A DNA stretch of 64,000 nucleotides from Phymorhynchus buccinoides (taxonomy: Eukaryota > Mollusca > Gastropoda > Neogastropoda > Raphitomidae): NCBI GenBank assembly GCA_017654935.2, contig CM065699.1, positions 42,972,874 through 43,036,873 of the forward strand, written 5' to 3'. This document shows, piece after piece, positions 37,697 through 46,985 of this stretch (positions within the stretch are counted from its first letter, which is position 1; each line of letters opens with the position of its first letter). A program made the position numbers and the translations under genes. The notes beneath the pieces are model-generated. The model did not search any database, was not told the origin of the DNA, and saw only the letters and a program-made list of their open reading frames with translations.

Positions 37697-38603
37697 CAGT
37701 GGTACCCCTCTAATAAGACGCTCGCAAATGCGACTTCTCCTCACATACGACTGATTTTTTTTTTCCCGACCACATTCCACTATATATCCTATGCCGCAAA
37801 TACGACTTTTCATGAGTTCCGACTTACGACCCGATTTCAGGGGTTGAGATGCGACCGCAATCTTATCTTTTAGCAGTCAGTGTCGTGCAAATCGATCTCT
37901 CGATGAAAAGTAGTCAGAAATGTAAACATGGAATTTCCATTGGAAGCGCGCCCCCTAACTTTTGCTTGGAGAGTTACGCCCCGTGTACTCATGCGACTCG
38001 TAGAAGGGCCTGCTACTCTCTGTTCTTCTTCAAGTCAGTGATCGATATGGCGACTCGGAAAAAAAAAAAAAAAAAAATTGGAAGAACGCGTCCGTGTTGT
38101 GGAAAGAAGTGAGAAAGGGGAGACTGCGATCGCAATTGCGAACTCGCTCAGTGTCGGCAAAACACAGATCCAAAACATAATCAAGGATAAGGAGTCGATT
38201 AAATCACGATGGGAAAGTGGCGAGTGTGGGGGCAGGAAACTAGCGAAAGTATGGAAAACAGAAACCATGGTCATCGACGAGAAAGTTTGGGACTGGTTTT
38301 GTGATGCAAGACACCACAGAAAAAGACACCACAGAAGATTTTGTTTGTAAATGTACAACAGTACTTGTTCTACAGTCATTTATTATACTTTGTGGATTTC
38401 TCAGTTCTTCTCGTGTGTTCAATCAAATTACACTAGTATTCATCAACAGTGTTAAAAAGTGTTTTATTTCTTTTTGTCCACGATGCTTGCTTAGTTCTGT
38501 ACTCTGTACTAAGATGTCACATGCTTGGTTCTCTAATAAGACCACCCCTCAGACAAGACTTTTTTCACCGCACTTTCAAGGTCTTATTAGAGGGGTACCA
38601 CTG
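37697..38603 (+). mobile_element. pogo/Tigger-like element, internally deleted
   Basis: Perfect 23 bp terminal inverted repeats starting CAGTGGTACCCCTCTAATAA (left 37697, right end 38603); right flank TA. Between them is the start of a Tigger/CENP-B-type transposase (separate entry) but no DDE catalytic domain. At 907 bp it is far shorter than autonomous Tigger elements (about 2-3 kb), so it depended on a transposase from elsewhere. A second partial copy of the end sequence (CTCTAATAAGACCACCCCTC) lies inside at about 38531. Confidence 0.85.
38047..38350 (+). pseudogene. Tigger-type transposase fragment, CENP-B N-terminal HTH domain
   Basis: From 38078 the frame reads LEERVRVVERSEKGETAIAI, then ANSLSVGKTQIQNIIKDKE, SRWESGE and VIDEKVWDWFCDAR. 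This is the CENP-B N-terminal (Psq-like) helix-turn-helix and the start of the second DNA-binding domain of pogo/Tigger transposases (TIGD family). The likely start ATG (38047, MATRKKK...) is separated by a run of 19 A that puts it one base out of frame: a real frameshift or a homopolymer sequencing error. After residue ~85 the protein runs into unrelated sequence and a stop, and the catalytic domain is absent. DNA-binding might survive; transposition could not. Confidence 0.85.
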
Positions 38604-38836
38604 TATCTGGAACCATGGTTTCAGAGCTTAATCTAGAGCGTGGGATTGGTAAAATCCCCCGAAATTTTGTTCCTTCCCGCGATAATCGGCGCGGGGAGCG
38701 GGCCAAGTCCCGCACATTTGCAGAACGTCCTGCAGTTTTTACCGATCAATGTGGGAAGACCTTCATCGTCTGCTAAACCCCGTCGTCTGGAAAAACTGAA
38801 AGTATCGAGCAACAGTGAAGGATTTCTCGACATTTC

Positions 38837-38946
38837 ATTGGTTCTTGACAAAATGTTAGTGTTAATCAACCAATCGCGTTCTTCTCGTTCTACCGACAGG
38901 AAGTTGCGAGAGTTTGGGCCGCCATCTTTCTTGAATGTTCTTCAAA
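38837..38946 (+). promoter_or_regulatory. TATA-less promoter-like cluster
   Basis: Upstream of an ATG at 38947 there are, in order, an inverted CCAAT box (ATTGG, 38837-38841), a CCAAT (38870-38874), an ETS-type CAGGAAGT (38897-38904) and a YY1-type GCCGCCATCTT (38918-38928, about 20 bp before the ATG). This is a classic combination for housekeeping or transposon-borne promoters; spacing is sensible. Upstream 38640-38720 is GC-rich. Activity is inferred. Confidence 0.4.
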
Positions 38947-39020
38947 ATGAAGCGGGCAGGGACCCTGTTTGATTTTGATTTTCGCGGAGGCAAAGTGAGA
39001 AAACAAAAATCCTGTTCCAA
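38947..39020 (+). CDS. Candidate first exon, 24 codons
   Basis: ATG at 38947 gives MKRAGTLFDFDFRGGKVRKQ KSCS and meets a consensus donor (CCAA/GTGAGT, donor at 39021). The 'MKR.GTLF.F' opening followed by basic residues resembles N-termini of domesticated or active hAT-type proteins with a TTF/ZMYM-like domain; that is a recollection of style, not a domain match. If the donor is ignored, a shifted frame continues as PSECEDLEEKASTSKTSEKN to a stop near 39137, so a frameshifted pseudogene is the alternative. No second exon was identified. Confidence 0.35.
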
Positions 39021-39935
39021 GTGAGTGTGAAGACCTCGAAGAAAAGGCTTCTACATCTAAAACGTCGGAAAAGAATGACAACAGTGGCAGTGCAAAGGAA
39101 CATCGGTTCCAAAATGACAGATTGAGACAGGGATGACCGAGTCTGTGTCCCAGGGTGGGGGAGGTACTGGTTCTTATGTATGTGATGTGGGGTTGGATAG
39201 GGGGGAGTGCCCCCTTTTTTTTTTATATGAGGGGGGCACTGCCCCCCTTTTTTTTCAGAAATCCTAGATTAAGCTCTAATGGTCTTATCAAATCAAGCAT
39301 TTAGAATGCCAAAATTGATGGCAGATTAAAACAAGATAATAAATGTCCAATTCTAACACCACCACCCCACCCATCGTGTACACAGACACACACATTGGAC
39401 ATTATTTTCAATGTGGACACCACTTCAGGACTGGACAAATTCAGAGAACATTGAAACGTGTCATTTCAGGTTTGAGAAAATGTTTTGCTTTCACCCATGT
39501 ATGTGTGTGTGTGTGTGTGTATATCATATATATATGTGTGTGTGTGTGTGTGTCAGTACAGCTTTTATAGTTAATCTGACAATAAATTGGATCCAGTCCA
39601 GTGTGTGTGTGTGTGTGTGCTTACTGATTATAGAGATTTTCTTGCATGCTGTACATTTGGTTTAGAGCTGAAACAGAATACGAATGTTCATTTGATGTGA
39701 ACTGTTTGCTATCAAACAACTCTATGACAAAGGAGTTTACATTTTCCTTTACTTTATGCACTGTTTGCTATCAAACAACAAAACTTGTACCATATTTTGC
39801 AGACTACAAGGCACACCTTGTTATAAGGCGCACCCCCAAATTTTACACAAATTTTGATATTTTTCTTAGCTCATTCTGGGCGAATTCCGAGTATACTCGG
39901 AACAGGAGAACACCAGTCAGGGTCTGATTCCGAGT

Positions 39936-40093
39936 ATTCTAGGAATGGATGGAAGTTCAGTTTAACGTCGCGTATCGGCTTTCGCCGTGTACGACGGGCT
40001 GAACAAACCAACCACGGTATAAACAAAAATTTATGTTCCTGAATCACTGTCTTGGCCAAAAGGCCGAGAAGCGATCAGTAATGATTCTAGGAA
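39936..40093 (-). mobile_element. U2-snRNA-headed SINE, copy B
   Basis: On the minus strand, ATCGCTTCTCGGCCTTTTGG (40075 leftward) is a perfect match to the U2 5' end. It is followed by CCAAGACAGTGATTCAGGAA, a T-rich spacer, GTTCAGCCCGTCGTACACGG, CGAAAGCCGATACGCGACG and TTAAACTGAACTTCCATCCA. A perfect 10 bp duplication ATTCTAGGAA flanks it (39936-39945 and 40084-40093). Between the duplication and the U2 start are 8 nt (CATTACTG). No poly-A tail. This is the cleanest copy and the best reference. Confidence 0.9.
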
Positions 40094-40496
40094 CAGTGAT
40101 TTCTGAGTCTAAAACCTGTCTAAATCTATGGGGAGGGGGGGGGGGGGGGGGGTAAATCCAAACCACATTTTTCAAGTTACTTCTCTTCATCACTCTTCCA
40201 ACTTTCGTTTCATTTATGTTGAAATTTTTAATGTTGATTTTTTTTTTTTTTAGTCGGCCCTACACGAGCCTCAAATCTATCCAATATATTTTCATTAACG
40301 GTGATACTAATAAGGAGACTTATGATTCCGATTATAATGCAAGTAACCACGATTTGGAAGCGAAAAATAAACTCGGATCAACCAGTACTGTTGTCAAAAC
40401 TGAATCATTGACAGTGTTGAGTTTTGTTGCGCTTCTTATTCTATATTTTTTTCTAGGCAACCCCAGGCCAGTCATGATGTCTAAGGCAGTGAAGTC

Positions 40497-40720
40497 TTAG
40501 GTACTTTATAGTCACAGAGGCGTCTCTTTGAAATTCGGGTTGCTCCCGCCTGGAGAGCGCGTCGCAGCCAGAGGTGTGCGCCACCCAGGTTTTTAAAAAA
40601 TAATTTTTGCATGTGATTTTTGTGTCACTGATGAGGAGGGAAAGTGGTGGTGGTAAATTTTGACTAAATGACAACTTTTTCATTGCCACTGGGTTTAGCG
40701 TATGCTAAGTGCATGGGCAC

Positions 40721-40754
<34 letters not shown>

Positions 40755-40862
40755 TCCATGTTCAGACCGTAAGGCCTAGTGCAAAGTGAAAGGAAAAATC
40801 CCCTGTACCCAGGTTCGAACTCGGTACACGAGGCTAATGCGATACCACTGTGCCACTCTACA
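40497..40862 (-). mobile_element. Full-length tRNA-headed SINE (gastropod-type)
   Basis: On the minus strand the head has a perfect A box TGGCACAGTGG (40845-40855) and B box GTTCGAACC (40812-40820). The body reads CGGATGAGATGATAAACCGAGG..TCCTGTGTGC (split), then AAAAAGTTGTCATTT, GGGTGGCGCAC, CGACGCGCTCTCC, AACCCGAATTTCA and CTCTGTGACTATAAAGTACC. Both pol III boxes are intact. From memory this SINE is abundant in gastropods. It lies inside an older DNA element. Target duplication not resolved. Confidence 0.85.
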
Positions 40863-40996
40863 TGTTCTACACGGACGAACACGCAACTCATTTGAATGGG
40901 TTAATATGTTATCAATCATATAAGGTGCAAGGGTCCCAATCTAGGAAATAAAGTATTGCCTTATACTATATAAGTTATAGTCCGAGAAACATGGTA

Positions 40997-41433
40997 CTTT
41001 ATAAACTATTTGCTGACACACAAAAAAAAATCAAACAAGAAATAGTTTTCTTCCTTTGAAAACCAGACATGGTACTTTTCAGTGAATGCCGGGATACTCT
41101 GAATTCAAAGACAAATGAATGTAGAAATAAGCTTGAGGAGATGCCCTTTTCTCCAAATTTTTAAGTTTTATATGGTCATCTTCAGCAAGAATTGTCCCCT
41201 AATCACCATAAAGGGTCCCTTACCCCTTAAACACACCAAGAGACGACATCTCCTGAACCCTCCAAAATTATTTTCAAAGGAAAAAAAAGAAGCTTTTTCT
41301 CCTGTACCATGCCTGGAATTAAATTAATTTTGCCTGTGTGTGTGAATGGACGCATGTTGTTCTTTAAAGGGACGCCCAGTGCCAGATGAGTTTTTGCAAG
41401 AAACACGTCGAAATCACCAGGAAAACACCCTTT
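40997..41433. other. Short intergenic stretch
   Basis: No gene recognised; two A-runs and no repeat family seen. Confidence 0.4.
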
Positions 41434-42050
41434 AATAATAATAATAAATAACATTTATAGAGCGCCCTTTCTCTCTTGAGCTCACGGCGCTTCACAATTG
41501 TTTAAATAAATACATAAATCATAAATAAGCTACTACAATATCAACTATCACAAACATGCACACAGCCACAACACGCACGCACACATGCACACGCACACGC
41601 CCACACCCACATACGCGCACACACCCACCCACCCACAATGTGGGGGACATCATTTTAAGGCAGGAAACAGGACAAGGAAGAAATCAGAGGTATTGCCGGA
41701 AGAGGTGAGTTTTAAGAGCGGTTTTGAAAGACTGGAAAGATTTAGCAGAACGAAGTTCATATGGTAAGGTGTTCCAGACAGAAGGGGCGCTGAAAGAAAA
41801 TGAACGTTCACCATATGTCTTAGTGTTAGTACGAGGAATAGAAAGGATAAGTTTGTCAGAAGAGGAACGGAGAGACCTGGAGGGTGAGTACAGGTGAACG
41901 AGATCAGAGAGGTAGGCAGGACTAGATGAATGGACAGCATTGAAACAGAGGCAAGCAATTTTATACTTTATTCTTGCCTCGACTGGAAGCCAGTGTAAGG
42001 TCTTGAGGTGGGATTTGATGTGGTCTGTACGAGGGACTTTACAGAGATCT
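41434..42050 (-). mobile_element. 5'-truncated LINE, end of ORF2 plus 3' UTR
   Basis: The minus-strand frame 42049-41684 is open for 121 codons with no in-frame ATG. It reads DLCKVPRTDHIKSHLKTLHW, LPVEARIKYKIACLCFNAVH, AYLSDLVHLYSPSRSLRSSS, TNTKTYGERSFSFSAPSVWN, TLPYELRSAKSFQSFKTALK, THLFRQYL then stop. This is the conserved C-terminal segment of ORF2 in CR1/L2/Jockey-type LINEs, just after the reverse transcriptase. The 3' UTR holds a (GT)n stretch (plus-strand CA, 41550-41635) and ends with the GCGC..CTATAAAT signature and (ATT)n at 41434-41455. The frame is intact, so the copy is young. The left boundary coincides with a MITE. Confidence 0.85.
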
Positions 42051-42051
42051 C

Positions 42052-42474
42052 AACACTCACTTTTGCTCTGGTCTTTCCTAGAAATCAAACCGTCACATTG
42101 GCGATTCCTCCTTGGCTGGAAGTCAAATTCCTTCGGTGAAAGAGAAGAACACAAAATGCCTTCTCTTTTCTAATGGCCGCCTGAGTTTAGACCATTTTTT
42201 AAAATCATTTGCACAAAATTTTCCGCAATACAAGCCTTTTTATTTATTTAGGTTTTTTTTAAATTTTATACAGTTTACCTAAAGGAGTTTCGCTCACAAC
42301 ACAGGAAATAGCTCCAATTTTTCTTATTGCACTGCAAAGAAGACAAAGCTTCAACCTCCACCTCCACCCACCCCATGCCCATCCAGAATGGCTTCTTTCT
42401 CCGGCATCTCCGCCAAGGAGGAATCGCCGTTTTGACGGTTTTGATTTCTAGGAAACCAGAGCAAAGTAAGTGTT
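42052..42474. mobile_element. MITE with ~65 bp terminal inverted repeats
   Basis: The left arm 42052-42118 and right arm 42408-42474 are inverted copies with a few indels: TTTGCTCTGGT.TTCCTAGAA, ATCAAA.CCGTCA, GCGATTCCTCCTTGGC. The interior has no open frame and includes CCTCCACCTCCACCCACCCC. Target duplication not recognised. It abuts the truncated LINE, and may have inserted into it with loss of the upstream part. Confidence 0.75.
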
Positions 42475-42585
42475 CCGATTCCTGGAAAAGGCTGTGATCT
42501 CGATGTGTTTCTTGCTTAAGCTCATCGGTCAGGGTGCTCCTTTAAGATTTGGTCCCCTCTCTCCTGTATGTGTGTGTGTGTGCAG

Positions 42586-42686
42586 TCAACAAGCAGCTGG
42601 CGGACAAGGAGAGAGTGGCGGCGGCGCTGGAGAACTCCCACCTCCTGAACGTAGTCAACCAGTGCCTGGGGGCCAGGCCTAGGTGA
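42586..42686 (+). CDS. Terminal coding exon of an unidentified (coiled-coil-like) protein
   Basis: An acceptor with a pyrimidine/GT-rich lead (CTCCTGTATG(TG)nCAG) precedes 42586. The exon gives two bases of a split codon, then [32 protein letters not shown] and TGA (42684-42686). Codons are strongly GC-ending (GCG GCG GCG CTG GAG AAC TCC CAC CTC CTG), unlike flanking repeats, as expected for a real molluscan exon. The sequence is helical and Leu/Ala/Glu-rich, probably the end of a coiled coil. I do not recognise the protein. A 36 bp minisatellite follows in the presumed 3' UTR, and AATAAA lies at 44412. Upstream exons are not certain. Confidence 0.55.
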
Positions 42687-42759
42687 CCACACAGGACGGA
42701 CCTTTCTTAGCAGTGGACAGCGGCCGCATTCTCTGGGATCTCCCTTATGGAATAGGTGA

Positions 42760-43205
42760 TGGTGTGACCGGCTTCGCTGGATCTTGCTAAAGAATGGATG
42801 ACGATGGCTTCTCTGGATCTTGCTAAGGAATGGATGACGATGGCTTCTCTGGATCTTGCTAAGGAATGGATGACGATGGCTTCTCTGGATCTTAATAAGG
42901 AATGGATGACGATGGCTTCTCTGGATCTTGCTAAGGAATGGATGACGATGGCTTCTCTGGATCTTGCTAAGGAATGGATGACGATGGCTTCTCTGGATCT
43001 TAATAAGGAATGGATGACGATGGCTTCTCTGGATCTTGCTAAGGAATGGATGACGATGGCTTCTCTGGATCTTGCTAAGGAATGGATGACGATGGCTTCT
43101 CTGGATCTTGCCAAAGAATGGATAACGATGGCTTCTCTGGATCTTGCTAAGGAATGGATGACGATGGCTTCTCTGGATCTTGCTAAGGAATGGCTACTCT
43201 GGATC
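42760..43205 (+). repeat. 36 bp minisatellite, ~12 units
   Basis: The unit starts GATGGCTTCTCTGGATCTTG and ends CTAAGGAATGGATGAC. Being a multiple of 3 it stays open on both strands: plus MTMASLDLAKEW, minus ARSREAIVIHSL. Most units carry CTTGCTAAGG, but units near 42890 and 43000 carry CTTAATAAGG, giving an A-A-B order of period 108 bp. Lies 75 bp after the stop of the 42586 exon, so probably in a 3' UTR. Peptides are taken as compositional. Confidence 0.9.
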
Positions 43206-43219
43206 TGAATTAGGAATAA

Positions 43220-43660
43220 TGGGTGATGACCGGCTTCTCTCTCTCTGGATCTGCCTGAGGAATGTCAATTGGCTTCTCTCTGGATCTGCCTAAAGAATGA
43301 CAATTGGCTTCTCTGGATCTTCCTAAAGAATGACAATTGGCTTCTCTGGATCTTCCTAAGGATTGACAAATGGCTTCTCTGTATCTTCCTAAGGAATGAC
43401 AATTGGCTTCTCTCTGAATCTTCCTAAGGAATAACAGTTGGCTTCTCTGGATCTGCCCAAGGAATGACAATTGGCTTCTCTGGATCTGCCTAAGGAATGA
43501 CAATTGGCTTCTCTGAATCTGCCTAATAAGGAATGACAATTAGTTTCTCTCTGGATCTTCCTAAGGACTGACAATTGGCTTATCTCTGGATCTGCCTAAG
43601 GAATGACAACTGGCTTTGTTGGATCTTCCTGAGGCGACTGTGGCTTTTCTGGATCTTTAA
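43220..43660 (+). repeat. 33 bp diverged minisatellite related to the 36 bp array
   Basis: Units of about 33 bp: AATGACAATTGGCTTCTCTG then GATCTGCCTAAGG, with TCTC, TTCC and AATAAG variants. The shared GGCTTCTCTGGATCT and CTAAGGAATG show common origin with the preceding array. Diverged units and length changes break the frame. Confidence 0.85.
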
Positions 43661-46110
43661 AAATAGGCGATAGCTGCAAAGGGGATGGGATGTGAAGCTG
43701 GTGAACACAGGTACTGACTCAGGGGAGAGCGCCACAGATGTCCCCAAGGTCTGGCGAGCAACAGTTATTAAGAAGGGAACTGAGCAAGCGGGAAGACAAC
43801 AGCATGGACCAGTGTGGCTTTATAAATCATCATAGCGAGTCACAGGAGTGGTCCTCCCCTTAGTAGTTTCGTTTTTATGCTTGCCAAAGCATGGGTGGTT
43901 TCCAGTTGATTGGTGTTTATGCAATTGTTTTGAGTGTTGGTGAGTATTTAGTTAGATAGATAGTAAGATTAATTAAAAAAAATCTACCATTTACTCACAG
44001 AATTGATGACACAGACAGATATCTACCAAGAGATTTGTAGTAATGTAAAGGATGCTGTAACTAAATATTGGTACAGGTATGTTAAAAAGATGTACGCAAA
44101 GTACAAATGAGCCATTCTCAAAAGGTCGTTGCTAACAACCCTTGCCCCGTTATGTCAATTCTCAATTAAATACTTATTATTTGGAAATAAATCAGTTGTT
44201 GCAGCAATCCTGGATGTTTTGAGAGATACATAAGATAAAAATGTTGATGTGAAGAACCACATATAGAAATAATCAAGGAATATTTACATTTTTTATGTGT
44301 GAATTTTAATTTCCAAATGTGACATTTGATGGGTGTATGTTCTTGATGTGTATTAAAAGACTTGTGATCACGTATTTGAACTGCTTGTTTGTTTTAACTG
44401 TTTGAGGACATAATAAAAATCGTTTTCTGATACAAAACTGTCATCTGTTTTTTATTTTTGTGTGAAAAAAATCTGTCTGAAAATCTGTTTGTCAGTTGCG
44501 ACAGCCTTCGTCCTCACAACGATCAACGAAACACAATGCTCTGAATGTATTCTACACAGCTAGTGCAATAAACTCACCTTGAAACGACTAAAGAACACAT
44601 TCGGTGCATTATTATGCCGAAAATTAATCAACTGGACAATTCATTTGCTTAAAAAAGCCCCGTTTTCGTCCAGTATGTTAACACCTTCATAGAGCTACCC
44701 CCCCCCCCCCCCCCCCCAACCCCATAAATGAATCGACTTATGAAGACAGAGGTTAGTGATAATGAAAAAAGGCGATGAGGAACTTCTGTAGCACTGCAGT
44801 TTTGTTTTTCCAATAAAAATGCCCACAAGGAGACTGCCCACTGAAAAATACTAGCATCAAGTAACAGACGAGGGCCGTTTGACCATGTCGCAATGCTGAA
44901 ACTGGTGTATTCAGTGTTTGATGCAATGTGAAGGCACAGTGAGTATTGTGTCCAACTGCAGTGTTTCCAGTCAGCACAACATGGTGCTGGTCAAAATCTG
45001 TCGAAGAGCAAGCTGACTGACCAGTCTTTCTTCCTCTGACGTAACAGATGATGGATAGCATTGACAAGATGGACCACATCATTGAACCTTCTGGCTATGG
45101 CTTCTGTTCACCTCTTGCCTGGACCTCCCATTTCAGCAGGTTTGGCCCCATGCAAAGTCCACACAAAGAAGAATGTGGCTATGTAGCCTAAGCAGTGTGG
45201 TGTGATATAGCATATGACGTCAATGCTTTCTCCCCATCCCGATGCCCATCGCCCAGGGCGGGGTCACCTACAATCACTGGACAAGCCTGCCCAGACGCTT
45301 GGCTAGGTAACTCTCAGCTGATCAGCTGTTTTCAATGGAATATGGCATGCTTTGATAAGATACACGTTTTGGTTTTCCCAGAGAGAAAAAATGCTAGATC
45401 ACCCTAGTCTTGTGTGGGTCATTCCTTATTAGTATTTCAACCAGGCCTATCAGCCTGATATCAGTGTTTGCTTATCCACCATCTTGGGTTTTTTTCCGTC
45501 ATAAATAATGCAAAGGTGACAGGTCTATCGGTAAATTGTTTTGAAGTTTGGCAGCATGCAGTACGTTGTTAGTCCTTGACCTACCCAGCGGCCACTACGG
45601 TGGGTGTGCACTGGAAAACAAACAAAAGTCGATAAAATTCGGGTGCATGAAAATTCCTTCAAGTACATCTATACCCAGTCACAACTCAAGATTCTCCCCT
45701 GCATTGTATCTATTAGCATGATAGCTGCAAGTTTCTCAGTTATTTTGAGAAAAAGTGTACATTTACTTTTAAAATGTTATGTTATCTTTGATATAAGCGT
45801 TCGCGACGCCGAAAAAATATTCAATTATTTCACTAGATTGATGGACATTGATACTAAAGGTGATTTTCTTTGTTTTGAGGCTCGTTTTGCACCTAATTTC
45901 AATAACTATTTGGAATAAACCCTCTATGCTTTCAAAATAAAGCGATTTTTTTCTATATGTTCTTCAGACAAAACCCCCGCTACCCATTCAGTCCTAGCGT
46001 CCCATATATGGGACGCACCAATCGGACACCATACATCTTAAAGAACGGCTTACATTTTGAAATAAATGCTTGAAACTGTGTTCCTGGGTGACTTGTATCA
46101 ACATCTAAAA
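43661..46110. other. Presumed 3' UTR and intergenic DNA
   Basis: AATAAA at 44412-44417 in an AT-rich context is the best polyadenylation signal for the 42586 exon, which would make a ~1.7 kb 3' UTR. C-run at about 44697-44717. A 104-codon frame at 45604-45918 has no domain and ends in A/T-rich DNA with AATAAA at about 45938; it is not called as a gene. At about 45980 CCATTCAGTCCTAGCGTCCC then ATATATGGGACG looks like a transposon end. Confidence 0.35.
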
Positions 46111-46129
46111 TTTCGGCACAAATTTAAGC

Positions 46130-46304
46130 CCAGTGACAACGAAAAAGTTGTCATTTGGGTCAAAATTTACCACCTCCACCCCCTTTTCCTTCCTCGTCAG
46201 TCACAAAAATCGCATGCAAATTAAAAAAATTTAAAAAGGGTGGCGCACCTCTGGCTGGAATTTCACAGAGACGCCTCTGTGACTATACAGTACCAAATAC
46301 CATT
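46130..46304 (+). mobile_element. 5'-truncated copy of the gastropod-type SINE
   Basis: Matches the 3' half of the SINE at 40497-40862 on the opposite strand: CCCAGTGACAACGAAAAAGT, TGTCATTTGGGTCAAAATTT, CCTCGTCAGTCACAAAAATC, GGTGGCGCACCTCTGGCTGG and GACGCCTCTGTGACTATACA. The tRNA head is missing and about 35 bp around GACGCGCTCTCC is deleted. Confidence 0.8.
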
Positions 46305-46789
46305 ATGGCAATGTCTACATGATGATCTGATAATGGATAATCTATTATATTCGCGATGTACCCATTTGTTGGTGGCACGAAATACGCAAACATTTATGAG
46401 CATGCACAATGATGCATATAATCAAAATAGACAAGAGTGGGCAATCTAGTTTCAGGACACACATAGAGCTTATCATGTTTTATCAATTAGGTAGGCCTAC
46501 ATGCAATCCTTTTTTTCCTGGAAGTCTTTTTTTTCCCTGCGTGAGGGGAGTGTTATTTTCCTAAAGGGAGTGTTAAATTCCTTGGGAACAAAAGACTCCG
46601 GGGAGTGTTTTTGTTCCTGAAGACTTTTCTTTTTGCCTGTTGCACCGGGGTTTTTTAGACCAAAGTTTTGGTATCACAATTATGTCAGAAAGATTTGACT
46701 GCATCAACGTGATGCTACATGACGACATGTTATCGTGCACAGGTAGTAGGAAAGATACAAGAAAAAAACAATAATTGGTCATAGTGGTG

Positions 46790-46985
46790 TATGTGTGTGT
46801 GTGTATGTGACAAGAAATTAGACAAGAAATAGAGTGTGTTGTGTGTATGTGTGTGTGTGTGGCCGTCCCGTCAGGGCGTTATGTGTGTGTTTGTGTGCGT
46901 GTTTATCGCGCTTACGGCCGCGTGTGTTCCTTGTGTGTTGTGTGTGTGTGTATTGTTTTGTGGTTGTATATGTGTGAGTGTGCGC
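46790..46985. repeat. GT-rich simple sequence
   Basis: Several (GT)n stretches broken by CCGTCCCGTCAGGGC and similar unique words. Confidence 0.75.

Larger units (their letters stand above)
39788..40996 (+). mobile_element. Split copy of the 'GGACTATAAGGCGCACC' element (copy 4)
   Basis: Left half 39788-39868 (TACCATATTTTGCAGACTACAAGG ... ATTTTTCTTA shortened here) and right half 40901-40996 (ATATAAGGTGCAAGGGTCCC ... ACATGGTA) keep order and orientation. About 1.03 kb between them holds a U2-headed SINE, a G-run at 40131-40152 and a full tRNA SINE, so later insertions split it. Confidence 0.75.

Noticed and set aside
40216..40500. 94-codon frame with a transmembrane-like end
   Set aside because: It runs into the tail of a SINE on the other strand and lies within nested insertions; no family resemblance.
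42760..43205. CRISPR-like regularly spaced repeats
   Set aside because: Units are head-to-tail without unique spacers, in a eukaryotic setting; this is a minisatellite.
42707..43208. Repeat protein (MTMASLDLAKEW)n on plus or (ARSREAIVIHSL)n on minus
   Set aside because: Open on both strands because the unit is 36 bp; the neighbouring 33 bp units lose the pattern by indels; it follows a stop codon.
45604..45918. 104-codon open frame followed by AATAAA
   Set aside because: AT-rich, no recognisable domain, no splice sites, codon use unlike the two credible exons.
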